Positions 38,180-46,267 of a stretch of DNA of 62,105 nucleotides are shown here, piece after piece. The translations under genes were made by a program, and so were the position numbers. The DNA comes from Flavobacterium sp. (lineage in GTDB: Bacteria > Bacteroidota > Bacteroidia > Flavobacteriales > Flavobacteriaceae). Location of the stretch: the NCBI RefSeq assembly GCF_017744675.1, contig NZ_JAGIAV010000001.1:312257-374361 (forward strand). Reading direction: 5' to 3'. A model generated the notes under the pieces. It worked only from the letters and a program-made list of their open reading frames with translations, was not told the DNA's origin and ran no database searches. The first letter of the stretch is position 1, and each line of letters starts with the position of its first letter.

Positions 38180-39217
38180 TTAAGGTGCAGGATCTGGAAC
38201 TATAGCCTGTACAGCATCAATTTCTGCTAAGATTTGTCTAGAAAGAACCACATCAACTGTATCGATGTTTTCTTTTAATTGCTCTAAAGTTGTTGCACCA
38301 ATAATGGCACTTGTTAAGAACGGCTGTTGCAAAACAAACCCCATTGCAAGCTGCGTTAATGTTAAACCATGTTTTTTAGCGATTTCCTGATATAATTTTG
38401 TCGCTTCGGTACATTGGTCGCTATTGTATCGTTTATATTGTGGAAAAAGGTTAATTCTTGCTTTTGGGTGATTTTCTCCTGTTAAGAATTTTCCAGTCAA
38501 AACTCCAAAGGCTAAAGGCGAATAACCTAACAAACCAACATTTTCATATTTTGAAACTTCTGCTGAATTTACTTCAAACAAACGGTTCAATAAAGAATAC
38601 GGATTTTGAACAGTTTTAATTCTTGGCAGATCGTTGTATTTGCTTTCTTCCAAAAGGCGCATCATTCCCCAAGCATTTTCATTCGAAACCCCAATGTGTT
38701 TGATTTTACCTTCTTTAATTAATCCATCAAAAGTTTCTAGGATTTCTCTGAAGTTATCTTCCCAAACATCATCATGTCCGTGAAAAGCGCGCTGTCCGAA
38801 ATTATTCGTTTTTCTTTCTGGCCAGTGCATTTGATACAAATCGATGTAATCAGTTTGCAATCTTTTTAAACTGTTTTCAACTGCGTATTTAATGCTTGCA
38901 GGAGAAAAATCCAGTTTCTCGCGCATATATCCAAAATTCGGATTCGGACCAGCGATTTTAGACGCCAAAATAACTTTATCTCTGTTTCCTGATTTCTTAA
39001 ACCAAGTTCCAATAATTTTTTCTGTACTTCCGTAAGTCGCTTCACTTGCAGGAACCGAATACATTTCTGCTGTGTCAAAGAAATTTACTCCTCTTTCGAG
39101 AGCATAATCCATTTGTTCGTGTCCTTCTGCTTCTGTGTTCTGCTGACCAAAAGTCATCGTTCCCAAACAGATTTTACTAACTTTTATATCGGTGTTAGGT
39201 AATGTAGTGTATTTCAT
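38180..39217 (-). CDS. NADP(H)-dependent aldo/keto reductase (Tas-like)
   Basis: 345 aa from ATG 39217. The longer frame to 39271 lacks an ATG start and crosses a promoter-like region. Catalytic tetrad elements of the AKR family are visible: 'FFDTAEMY' (Asp, Tyr), 'VILASKIAG' (Lys), and 'LYQMHWPERKTNNFG' (His). 'TMTFGQQNTEAEGHEQMDYA' matches E. coli Tas closely. It reduces carbonyl compounds in the cytosol; the physiological substrate is unknown. Confidence 0.88.
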   Translation of the reverse strand: MKYTTLPNTDIKVSKICLGTMTFGQQNTEAEGHEQMDYALERGVNFFDTAEMYSVPASEATYGSTEKIIGTWFKKSGNRDKVILASKIAGPNPNFGYMREKLDFSPASIKYAVENSLKRLQTDYIDLYQMHWPERKTNNFGQRAFHGHDDVWEDNFREILETFDGLIKEGKIKHIGVSNENAWGMMRLLEESKYNDLPRIKTVQNPYSLLNRLFEVNSAEVSKYENVGLLGYSPLAFGVLTGKFLTGENHPKARINLFPQYKRYNSDQCTEATKLYQEIAKKHGLTLTQLAMGFVLQQPFLTSAIIGATTLEQLKENIDTVDVVLSRQILAEIDAVQAIVPDPAP

Positions 39218-39247
39218 TTTTTCTTTAGGTTCAAAGTTGCAAAGTAA

Positions 39248-39255
39248 CAAAGGTA
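39248..39255 (-). promoter_or_regulatory. -7 box TACCTTTG for the aldo/keto reductase
   Basis: The minus strand reads TACCTTTG about 30 bp upstream of ATG 39217. It lies in a run of related words (CACTTTG, TACCTTTG, TTACTTTG, CAACTTTG), so the exact box is uncertain. No -33 TTG at normal spacing. Confidence 0.35.
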
Positions 39256-39330
39256 CAAAGTGATTTTTCAAATCGAAAAATGATAAAGGTTAAAAAAAGT
39301 ACAAGATTTTAGAAACCTTACAGAATAGAA

Positions 39331-39361
39331 AAAGGCTCAAAAGCAAAAACCTTTGAGCCTT
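39331..39361 (-). terminator. Terminator after the antitoxin-like gene (copy 1)
   Basis: AAGGCTCAAA / TTTGAGCCTT hairpin 18 bp past the stop at 39379, with a T-rich tail on the minus strand. Nearly identical to the element at 39741. Confidence 0.8.
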
Positions 39362-39378
39362 AGAACCTTTGTTCCTTA

Positions 39379-39627
39379 TTAATTATCCCAATCCTTCATT
39401 TCTTTAGGCAAATCTTCACTTGAAATTATTCGATTGTATTTGATGTCCTCTAAACCTTCCTCCACTTTGTTATGGTAGTCAGTTAATGTCACAGGATTTC
39501 CTTTTGCATCATACGAAACCACTTCATTTAAATAATTATCAAATACAGAAGAAACAATTCGTAGAACTCTTTCATCAGCCAAATCTAATTGATTTTTTAT
39601 TTTCTCTTTTAATTCTGGAAGTCCCAT
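39379..39627 (-). CDS. Orphan antitoxin-like small protein
   Basis: 82 aa from ATG 39627 ('MGLPELKEKIK…'); the longer frame to 39687 lacks an ATG and runs through a repeat. The helical N-terminus followed by 'GNPVTLTDYHNKVEEG…SEDLPKEMKDW' resembles the small antitoxins that precede RelE/ParE toxins in Bacteroidota. No toxin gene follows: a terminator lies 18 bp after the stop and the next gene is an aldo/keto reductase. A TAACTTTG box is 21 bp upstream. The family assignment rests on recalled pattern only. Confidence 0.6.
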   Translation of the reverse strand: MGLPELKEKIKNQLDLADERVLRIVSSVFDNYLNEVVSYDAKGNPVTLTDYHNKVEEGLEDIKYNRIISSEDLPKEMKDWDN

Positions 39628-39647
39628 AATTTTTAATTTATAGAAAC

Positions 39648-39655
39648 CAAAGTTA
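39648..39655 (-). promoter_or_regulatory. -7 box TAACTTTG for the antitoxin-like gene
   Basis: The minus strand reads TAACTTTG 21 bp upstream of ATG 39627, matching TAnnTTTG. No -33 TTG at 17-23 bp. Confidence 0.45.
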
Positions 39656-39678
39656 CAAAATTTTAAATTCCAGTCATA

Positions 39679-39737
39679 AAATCCCAAATTCCAAACGCTT
39701 TCAAAAATTGGAATTTGGAATTTGAGAATTGGAGTTT
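39679..39737. repeat. GGAATTTGGAATTT dispersed repeat (copy with hairpin)
   Basis: AAATCCCAAATTCCAAACGC followed by ATTGGAATTTGGAATTT forms a 10-bp-arm hairpin (39685-39694 with 39708-39717). The same order, with small changes, occurs at 47965-48009. Partial copies lie at 40784-40806, 47412-47442 and 51607-51636. Confidence 0.75.
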
Positions 39738-39740
39738 AAA

Positions 39741-39772
39741 AAAGGCTCAAAAGTAAAAACCTTTGAGCCTTT
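39741..39772 (-). terminator. Terminator of the OmpA lipoprotein gene (copy 2)
   Basis: AAAGGCTCAAAAG / CTTTGAGCCTTT hairpin, 23 bp past the stop at 39795. It differs from the element at 39331 by one base across the hairpin core. Confidence 0.8.
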
Positions 39773-39794
39773 GTTTCTTTGTCACTTTGCAACT

Positions 39795-40739
39795 TTAATT
39801 TATGCTATTCAACATCTCAGCAATCTCATCCAATCTTGGAGTTAAGATGATTTCGATTCTTCGGTTTTTAGCTTTTCCTTCTGGCGTTGCATTACTTGCC
39901 AAAGGAGAAAACTCACTTCTTCCTGCTGCTGTTAATTTTTGTTTATTGATTTTTGGGTTTTCGCTTAAAATTCCCACAATTGCTGTTGCTCTTTTAGTCG
40001 ATAAATCCCAGTTGTTTGCAATTGGTCCAGAACCAGCATACGGATCATCATCTGTATGTCCTTCAATTAAAACAGAAAGATCTGGATTATCCCCTAGAAC
40101 TTTTCCAAGTTCTACAACCGCTTTTCTACCTTCTGTTCCAACTGCCCAGCTTCCAGAATTGAAAAGCAATTTGTTTTCCATAGAAACGTATACTTTTCCG
40201 TTTTTCTGCTCCACTGTTAAACCTTTACCTTCAAAACCGTTTAACGCTTTAGATAAAGTTTCCTTCAGTTTACGCATCGCTTCTTCTTTCGCGGCAATCA
40301 TAGCTTCCAATTCTTTCAAACGATTTGCTGTTTTGTCCAAACTCGCTTTTTCGTCTGCAAGCGCTTTTCCTTTTGCTTCCAATTGCGCTAACAATTCACG
40401 GTTTTTAGCCATGTTTTTCTCTAGCGCATCGTTGCTGTTTTTCTCCAATGCATTATAAGAATCTTGTAAAACCTTATATTTATTTTGAGCCGCGGCTAAA
40501 TCTGCTTTTTGTTTTGCCAAATCATCATTAGCAGCTGCTAAATCTTTAGTCAGTTTATCACGATCGACTTCTAATTGGTTCTTTGCTTTCTTTAAATTTT
40601 CATTTTCATCAGCAATAGAACGATTCTCTTTCTTCAAATCTGAATATTTTGTTTCTAGATCATTGTAAATTTTCTTAGAAACACATGACGTTGTGGACAA
40701 AGCTAACGCTAGTAATCCGATGGAGGCTTTTTTAATCAT
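39795..40739 (-). CDS. OmpA-family peptidoglycan-binding lipoprotein with coiled coil
   Basis: 314 aa. Lipobox 'STTSC' (Cys ~19). A long Ala/Lys/Glu/Leu coiled coil covers about residues 25-165. The C-terminal OmpA domain (about 180-305) has 'LFNSGSWAVGTEGRKAV', 'LIEGHTDDDPY', 'NNWDLSTKRATAIV' and 'AKNRRIEIIL', which bind peptidoglycan. It likely tethers the outer membrane to the cell wall across the periplasm. Apparently a single transcription unit with its own terminator. Confidence 0.9.
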   Translation of the reverse strand: MIKKASIGLLALALSTTSCVSKKIYNDLETKYSDLKKENRSIADENENLKKAKNQLEVDRDKLTKDLAAANDDLAKQKADLAAAQNKYKVLQDSYNALEKNSNDALEKNMAKNRELLAQLEAKGKALADEKASLDKTANRLKELEAMIAAKEEAMRKLKETLSKALNGFEGKGLTVEQKNGKVYVSMENKLLFNSGSWAVGTEGRKAVVELGKVLGDNPDLSVLIEGHTDDDPYAGSGPIANNWDLSTKRATAIVGILSENPKINKQKLTAAGRSEFSPLASNATPEGKAKNRRIEIILTPRLDEIAEMLNSIN

Positions 40740-40783
40740 CTTTAATTGGTTTTATTTTGGGCTTTTAATATCTAAACCATTTT

Positions 40784-40806
40784 AAATTCCAAATTCAAAT
40801 TCCAAA
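40784..40806. repeat. GGAATTTGGAATTT-family fragment
   Basis: AAATTCCAAATTCAAATTCC between the ompA-like start and xth. A partial copy of the repeat at 39679. Confidence 0.55.
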
Positions 40807-40866
40807 AATCTGAATTCATGCTTGAAATTTAAGTTGCATTTTACTTTACAAGAACAATACCAAAAA

Positions 40867-41628
40867 TTAGTCAATCTCGACTAAAATCGGACAATGATCT
40901 GAATGCATCGCGTCTGGTAGTATAACAGCTCTTTTTAACCTGTCTTCTAACACATTGCTAACCAAATTATAATCTATACGCCAGCCTTTGTTATTTCCTC
41001 TTGCTCCTGCGCGGTAACTCCACCAAGAATAATGATGCGGATCTTTGTTAAAATGACGGAAACTATCGATAAATCCAGATTTCATAAAAGCATCTAGCCA
41101 TGCGCGTTCTGCCGGAAGAAATCCAGAAACTGTTTTATTACGCACAGGATCGTGAATATCGATTGCTTCGTGGCAGATATTATAATCACCACAGATAATT
41201 AGATTTGGAATTGTAAGTTTCAATTCATTAATATATGTTTGAAAATCATCCATAAACATAAACTTATGATCCAGCCTTTCGATGTTTGTTCCAGACGGAA
41301 GATATAAACTCATCACAGAAACGTCGTCAAAGTCTGCACGCAGATTTCTGCCTTCAAAATCCATGTGATGAATTCCTGTTCCGTAAACAATATTATTGGG
41401 TTTTGTTTTAGAAAGAATCGCCACTCCGCTATACCCTTTTTTAGTCGCAGGATAGTAATATTGAAACGGATAGCCTGCTGCTGTAATATCGTCTACCGGA
41501 ATTTGATCTTGTGTTGCTTTTATTTCCTGAAGACATATTACATCAGGATTTGCTTGTTGTAGCCACTCGATAAACCCTTTGTTTATTGCCGCTCTAATTC
41601 CGTTTACGTTATAAGAAATAATTTTCAT
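40867..41628 (-). CDS. xth: Exodeoxyribonuclease III
   Basis: 253 aa from ATG 41628 ('MKIISYNVNGIRAAINKG'); the longer frame to 41670 is not preceded by a recognisable start context. AP-endonuclease/3'-5' exonuclease of base excision repair. Seen: metal site Glu in 'DVICLQEIKA', 'GYSGVAILSK', 'ICGDYNICHEAIDIH' with Asp and Asn, 'WWSYRAGARGNNKGWRIDYNLVS' and 'SDHCPILVEID' with the catalytic Asp-His. Cytoplasmic. Confidence 0.95.
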   Translation of the reverse strand: MKIISYNVNGIRAAINKGFIEWLQQANPDVICLQEIKATQDQIPVDDITAAGYPFQYYYPATKKGYSGVAILSKTKPNNIVYGTGIHHMDFEGRNLRADFDDVSVMSLYLPSGTNIERLDHKFMFMDDFQTYINELKLTIPNLIICGDYNICHEAIDIHDPVRNKTVSGFLPAERAWLDAFMKSGFIDSFRHFNKDPHHYSWWSYRAGARGNNKGWRIDYNLVSNVLEDRLKRAVILPDAMHSDHCPILVEID

Positions 41629-41648
41629 CAGTGATTTTTTTAGGATTC

Positions 41649-41656
41649 CAAATGTA
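41649..41656 (-). promoter_or_regulatory. -7 box TACATTTG for xth
   Basis: The minus strand reads TACATTTG 21 bp before ATG 41628. Matches TAnnTTTG; spacing to a -33 TTG is not canonical. Confidence 0.4.
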
Positions 41657-41708
41657 ATAAAAAAGTGCAAAGTTTATCTTGGAAACAATGAAAAGTAGAC
41701 TTTTTTGT

Positions 41709-41716
41709 TATCTTTG
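41709..41716 (+). promoter_or_regulatory. -7 box TATCTTTG for the OlsF-type gene
   Basis: TATCTTTG ends 30 bp before ATG 41747, the same octamer as in the atpD promoter. No -33 TTG within 17-23 bp. Confidence 0.5.
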
Positions 41717-41746
41717 TTCGCTGTTCTAATAAATTAAAAGTAGTAC

Positions 41747-43549
41747 ATGGGTTTAGTTACCGCGAAAGAAGTTGCAAAGGCAATAAATGTTGAAAAGTAC
41801 GGAGTTTTCGGTACCTTTTCTGGCTGGATTCTTATGAAGGTTCTTAAGATCTCGACCCTTAATAAAATTTACGATCGTAACAAACATTTGGAAGACCTTG
41901 ACTTTTTGAATGGAATTTTGGACGAAATGGAAATTAAGTTCGAAATCCCTGAAGAAGATTTAAAGCGTCTGCCAAAAGATGGTGCGTATATTACCATTTC
42001 CAATCATCCGCTTGGAGGAATTGACGGAATCTTGCTTTTGAAATTGATGCTTGAAAGAGAGCCAAATTTCAAAATCATTGCCAATTTCTTATTACATAGA
42101 ATTGTTCCGATGAAGAAGTACATTATGCCGGTTAATCCTTTTGAAAATCATAAGGATGCAAAATCGAGCGTAATTGGAATTAAAGAAACCTTACGTCATT
42201 TAAGCGACGGAAAACCTTTGGGTATTTTCCCTGCAGGTGAAGTTTCGACTTATAAAGATGGCAAATTAGTGGTAGATAAACCTTGGGAAGAAGGCGCGCT
42301 GAAATTAATCAGAAAAGCTAAAGTTCCTGTTGTTCCAATTTACTTTCACGCTAAAAACAGTAAATTATTCTACTGGCTTTCTAAAATTGATGACACCTTA
42401 CGTACAGCAAAATTACCTTCTGAGCTTTTAACGCAAAAAGATCGTGTAATTAAAGTTCGTATTGGAAAACCAATTTCTGTTTCTGAGCAAAACGAAATTG
42501 AATCTTTTGAAGAATATTCAGAATTCTTAAGAAAGAAAACCTATATGCTTGCCAATCCGTTTGAGAAAGACACTAAACTGATTGATACTGCAAGTTTAAA
42601 AATACCAAAAGCACCTAAAAAAATCGTTACGCCAGCAAACGAATCAAAACTAATTGATGAAGTTCAGGCTTTACGCGATAGCGACAGCCGATTTTTACAA
42701 AGCAAAAACTATGAGGTTTTCTTTGCAAGCGCAAAAGAAATTCCCAACATTTTGCACGAAATTGGACGCTTACGCGAAATCACTTTCCGTGAAGTTGGTG
42801 AAGGAACAAATGAATCTATTGACATAGACGAATACGACCAATATTATCACCACATGTTTTTATGGGATGATGAAACCAAAAAGATCGCCGGTGCTTATCG
42901 TATGGGATTAGGTTCTGAAATCTATCCAAAATACGGAATTGAAGGTTTTTACCTGACAGATCTTTTCAGATTTGAGCCAGAACTTCATGATATGATGCAC
43001 AAATCGATCGAAATGGGACGTGCCTTTATCGTAAAAGACTATCAGCAAAAACCAATGCCTTTGTTCCTGTTATGGAAAGGTATTATCCATACGACTTTGC
43101 GTCATCCAGAACATAAATATTTAGTTGGTGGTGTAAGTATCAGCAATCAATTTTCAGATTTCTCTAAATCATTGATGATTGAGTTTATGAAATCAAACTA
43201 TTACGATCCGTATATCGCGCAATATATTCACCCGAAAAAAGCGTACAAAGTAAAACTGAAAGACGCCGATAAAGATTTTATCTTCGACGAAGCTGAATCT
43301 GATTTGAATAAGTTTGATAAAATCATTGACGAACTAGAACCAGGAAACCTACGTTTGCCTGTTTTAATTAAGAAATACATCAAACAAAATGCAAGAGTGG
43401 TTGCTTTCAATGTCGATCCGCTTTTTAACAATGCAATTGACGGTTTAATGTACATTAGAATTGCAGATATTCCAGAAAGCACTATGAAACCCGTTATCGA
43501 AGAGTTTCAGATCGAATTGGAAAAGAAATTATCCGAGAAAGAAGATTAA
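41747..43549 (+). CDS. olsF: Bifunctional acyltransferase for ornithine lipid synthesis (OlsF type)
   Basis: 600 aa. The N-terminal half is a PlsC-like O-acyltransferase: HX4D motif in 'ISNHPLGGIDG', then 'GIFPAGEVST' and 'VPVVPIYFHAKN'. The C-terminal half (about residues 315-490) is an OlsB/hemolysin-like N-acyltransferase: 'GRLREITFREVGEGTNESIDIDEYD' and 'IAGAYRMGLG' regions, 'LFRFEPEL', 'EMGRAFI'. The fusion matches the OlsF enzyme described in Flavobacterium and Serratia, which makes ornithine lipids from ornithine and acyl-ACP at the inner membrane. Alternative: a more general lysophospholipid acyltransferase/GNAT fusion. Confidence 0.82.
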   Translation: MGLVTAKEVAKAINVEKYGVFGTFSGWILMKVLKISTLNKIYDRNKHLEDLDFLNGILDEMEIKFEIPEEDLKRLPKDGAYITISNHPLGGIDGILLLKLMLEREPNFKIIANFLLHRIVPMKKYIMPVNPFENHKDAKSSVIGIKETLRHLSDGKPLGIFPAGEVSTYKDGKLVVDKPWEEGALKLIRKAKVPVVPIYFHAKNSKLFYWLSKIDDTLRTAKLPSELLTQKDRVIKVRIGKPISVSEQNEIESFEEYSEFLRKKTYMLANPFEKDTKLIDTASLKIPKAPKKIVTPANESKLIDEVQALRDSDSRFLQSKNYEVFFASAKEIPNILHEIGRLREITFREVGEGTNESIDIDEYDQYYHHMFLWDDETKKIAGAYRMGLGSEIYPKYGIEGFYLTDLFRFEPELHDMMHKSIEMGRAFIVKDYQQKPMPLFLLWKGIIHTTLRHPEHKYLVGGVSISNQFSDFSKSLMIEFMKSNYYDPYIAQYIHPKKAYKVKLKDADKDFIFDEAESDLNKFDKIIDELEPGNLRLPVLIKKYIKQNARVVAFNVDPLFNNAIDGLMYIRIADIPESTMKPVIEEFQIELEKKLSEKED

Positions 43550-43560
43550 CACAAACAAAG

Positions 43561-43584
43561 AAGCCGTTTCAATTGAAACGGCTT
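43561..43584. terminator. Bidirectional terminator AAGCCGTTTCAATTGAAACGGCTT
   Basis: A perfect palindrome with T-rich flanks, 12 bp after the olsF stop and 26 bp before the convergent DUF805 stop. Confidence 0.85.
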
Positions 43585-43609
43585 TCTTATATCATTAAAA
43601 TTAGAAAAT

Positions 43610-43978
43610 TTACTCTTTTCCTATTTCATTAATCTCTTCTAATTGATTTTTAGGATCAGGTCCGTATTGGTTTGGTCCCTTTTCACCTTCTATACAGCAT
43701 AAATACAGATTATAATAAGGAATTAGAGAATACCAACCGCTTTTACCAACATCATGCATTCTTCTAATAGTTACCGCAATGGTAGGAATTATTATAGCCA
43801 ACACAAAAACAGCAAATAACAAACCTCCGATCATTTCTGGAAGTACAGATGCTATAAAGATTAATGCAAAAATCGCAATGTAATACGCTAAAATAAACAT
43901 CCAGTATTCTTTTCTTCTTGCTCTTCCTTCAAAATTTGCGTAGTTTTCAAAAACTACTTTCTTAAACATTTCAATCAT
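43610..43978 (-). CDS. DUF805 family membrane protein
   Basis: 122 aa. Typical DUF805 layout: 'ENYANFEGRARRKEYW' at the N-terminus, three to four membrane segments ('FILAYYIAIFALIFIASVLP', 'GLLFAVFVLAIIIPTIAV'), then 'RRMHDVGKSGW' and 'GPNQYGPDP'. Inner-membrane protein of unknown function. A second DUF805 gene lies at 44470 and a TM2 gene at 44176, all on the same strand. Confidence 0.9.
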   Translation of the reverse strand: MIEMFKKVVFENYANFEGRARRKEYWMFILAYYIAIFALIFIASVLPEMIGGLLFAVFVLAIIIPTIAVTIRRMHDVGKSGWYSLIPYYNLYLCCIEGEKGPNQYGPDPKNQLEEINEIGKE

Positions 43979-44175
43979 AATAAATCTATTTAAATATACT
44001 TTTAGGTTAGGAATTTTTGGTCTTATCCTCTTTTTTAATAGTGTGCAAAATTACTTCCATTGGAAGTTACTAATGGGATCAAAAAGTTATTAATATGTCA
44101 AAAAAAGGTCATTTCATTAAATAAAAAATCTCATTCAATGCTGAATGAGATTTAGACAATATATTTATTCTTCTA

Positions 44176-44454
44176 TTAAAACCAGCCTTTTTTACCAACT
44201 TGGTAAGTTTGATAAAACTCTTCATCTGATTTTGTCAAGTAGATAATTCCTTCAATGAATCCGATTATACTTCCAATTCCACAAGTAACTATGCTAATTA
44301 CGATTTGAATAATTCCTTCTTGAGTATAACCTAAGACAAACTTATGAATCCCTAAAGATCCAAAAAGAATACCCATCAGTCCTGCTAATACTTTTTTATT
44401 CTCCTGTCTTGGTTGAGATGGAGTATTCCAGCTTTCTGGTTTTGTAGTTTCCAT
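44176..44454 (-). CDS. TM2 domain-containing protein
   Basis: 92 aa. The TM2 motif is clear: 'KVLAGLMGILFGSLGIHKFVLGYTQEGIIQIVIS' region with two membrane helices and a short polar turn, then 'IIGFIEGIIYL'. Function unknown. It starts 15 bp after the stop of the upstream DUF805 gene, so the two are likely co-transcribed. Confidence 0.88.
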   Translation of the reverse strand: METTKPESWNTPSQPRQENKKVLAGLMGILFGSLGIHKFVLGYTQEGIIQIVISIVTCGIGSIIGFIEGIIYLTKSDEEFYQTYQVGKKGWF

Positions 44455-44469
44455 TTTTATATTATTTAG

Positions 44470-44886
44470 TTAATTATTAATTCCTATTTCATCAATTTCT
44501 TGAACAGTACTTTTTGGATCTGGCCCATAATAATTTTCTCCATGCTCGCCTTCTGTTATTAACAAAACCAAAATCCAAATAGGTCCTGCCAACGGAATTA
44601 AAGAAACCAAAATAGTCCAGCCACTTTTACCAATATCATGCATTCTTCTAACTGAAACAGCCAGAGATGGGATTATAGATGCTATTGCATAAAGAAAAAA
44701 TAATCCCACTGCAATTGAAATTCCCGTTTCTGTGCCTAAAACTGCAGTTAACAGCAGTCCTACAAAAACAAATGCAAAAAATAAAAGTGTTGTCGCAAGA
44801 CGAAAATACCAATATTCACTTCTTCTAGCTCTACCGCTAAAGTTTGCATAGTTATCAAACATGGCCGTTTTATACCATTCAATCAT
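44470..44886 (-). CDS. DUF805 family membrane protein
   Basis: 138 aa from ATG 44886 ('MIEWYKTAMFDNYANFSGRARRSEYW'). Extending to 44988 adds 34 residues rich in Arg/Lys that other DUF805 proteins lack. Membrane segments and 'RRMHDIGKSGWTIL' and 'YYGPDPKS' are conserved. Paralogous to the gene at 43610; the TM2 gene sits between them. Confidence 0.9.
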   Translation of the reverse strand: MIEWYKTAMFDNYANFSGRARRSEYWYFRLATTLLFFAFVFVGLLLTAVLGTETGISIAVGLFFLYAIASIIPSLAVSVRRMHDIGKSGWTILVSLIPLAGPIWILVLLITEGEHGENYYGPDPKSTVQEIDEIGINN

Positions 44887-45074
44887 AATTTTAATCGTTT
44901 GTTTTTGGCCTACTCTTGGGATTTTCGGTTTTCTCCGAACTTCAGAAAAGAACCTATTTAGACTCATTCTTTTAAAATTCGGAAACAATATTATTAAAAA
45001 ATAAGAAATAAAACTAATCTTGCCAAATAAAATTTACAGGAAAAAACTCGTTATTAAATTCTAAAGCCTGTAGG

Positions 45075-46025
45075 CTATTCTTTGCTGTAAATGGCTTTGA
45101 TTTTATCTACAATTACCTGAGCCAAACGCTCATGGCTCTCAAAAGTCCAACCTGCAATATGAGGCGTCAGCAATACATTTTTTGCTTCCATTAAATATTG
45201 AAGCGCTTCTGGTGTATTGTTTTCTTGGAAAAGTGTTTCAAACGAAAGCTTCTCGTATTCTAGAACATCTAAACCTGCTCCTAGAATTTTTTTCGATTTC
45301 ATAGCTTCAACCAAATCTGCCGTTACTATATTTTTCCCTCTAGAAGTATTAATGATCCAAAACGGCTTTTTAAATGCATTTATAAAGTCGCTGTTAACCA
45401 TTTTATCCGTTTCTGGTGTCCAAGGAAGGTGAAGGCTTAAAACGTCTGTTTTTTCACGTAATTCTTCTAACGAAACTTGTTTGGCATTTTCGTCGCCAAC
45501 ATTATCCAAAATATCGTAACAAAGAACCTCTGTGTCAAAACCTCTTAGTTTTTTAGCAAAAGCTTTACCCATGTTTCCGTAACCGATGATTCCGACCGTT
45601 TTCAAATCCAATTCGTGGCCTCGGTTGCTTTCTCGATTCCAATGGCCCGCTTTAACTTCGGCGTCGGCTTGATTCAAATTATTGAATAAGGATAAAATTA
45701 CACCCAGCGAATGTTCTGCAACAGCATTGCGATTTCCTTCTGGAGCAGCAATAAGATGAATTCCTTTTGCAGAAGCATACTCACAATCAATACTTTCAAG
45801 GCCTGCGCCCACTCTCGCAATAAATTGCAACTTTGTTGCAGCATCTAAAAATGTCTTGTCAATCTTGAAACGGCTGCGAATTACAACTCCGTTATAGTCT
45901 TGAATTTTTGCTTCTATTTCTTCCTTTGAAGATTTAAAATCGGCGTGATTTTCGAAACCAGCTTCTTCCAATTGATTCCATAAAATTGGATTATTGCTGT
46001 CGATATGAAGAATTTTTATGCTCAT
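45075..46025 (-). CDS. D-isomer 2-hydroxyacid dehydrogenase (phosphoglycerate dehydrogenase-like)
   Basis: 316 aa. NAD-binding motif 'GIIGYGNMGKAFAKKL' (about residue 145). Catalytic Arg in 'NTSRGKNIV', a Glu in 'GLDVLEYEK', and His in 'LTPHIAGWT' complete the family triad. 'FIARVGAGLESIDCEYASAKGI' is typical of SerA-like members. There is no C-terminal ACT domain, so it is a short-form 3-phosphoglycerate dehydrogenase or a related enzyme. No ser genes are adjacent. Confidence 0.85.
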   Translation of the reverse strand: MSIKILHIDSNNPILWNQLEEAGFENHADFKSSKEEIEAKIQDYNGVVIRSRFKIDKTFLDAATKLQFIARVGAGLESIDCEYASAKGIHLIAAPEGNRNAVAEHSLGVILSLFNNLNQADAEVKAGHWNRESNRGHELDLKTVGIIGYGNMGKAFAKKLRGFDTEVLCYDILDNVGDENAKQVSLEELREKTDVLSLHLPWTPETDKMVNSDFINAFKKPFWIINTSRGKNIVTADLVEAMKSKKILGAGLDVLEYEKLSFETLFQENNTPEALQYLMEAKNVLLTPHIAGWTFESHERLAQVIVDKIKAIYSKE

Positions 46026-46094
46026 TTTGTGTTGAATTTTAAAAGCACAAAAATACGGGAATTCTTTAAGATTTCATTTCAAGCTTAATGTTTT

Positions 46095-46122
46095 AATCTC
46101 GCAGAGTCGCAAAGTCGCGAAG
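46095..46122. repeat. Triple 8-mer repeat (TCGCAGAG TCGCAAAG TCGCGAAG)
   Basis: AATC followed by three 8-mers of pattern TCGC(A/G)(A/G)AG. The same module occurs at 38031-38058 and 62072-62099. Located between the dehydrogenase start and nhaA. Confidence 0.75.
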
Positions 46123-46206
46123 AAAAATTCAATACTAAAGAACTTAAAAAAGCTTGCCTACTTTGAGCCTACATGGCAAATCCTTTTTATTGCCCAGATT
46201 TTTTTT

Positions 46207-46214
46207 TAACTTTG
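46207..46214 (+). promoter_or_regulatory. -7 box TAACTTTG for nhaA
   Basis: TAACTTTG ends 53 bp before ATG 46268. A TTG lies 14 bp upstream (46190-46192), shorter than the usual 17-23. Confidence 0.4.
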
Positions 46215-46267
46215 AAAGATTAGGAATTTTCAAATTCCATCTTCAATACTCAAGAAAATCTTCCACA

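Noticed and set aside
39802..40458. Plus-strand 218-codon frame
   Set aside because: Antisense to the OmpA lipoprotein, whose domains and lipobox are unmistakable.
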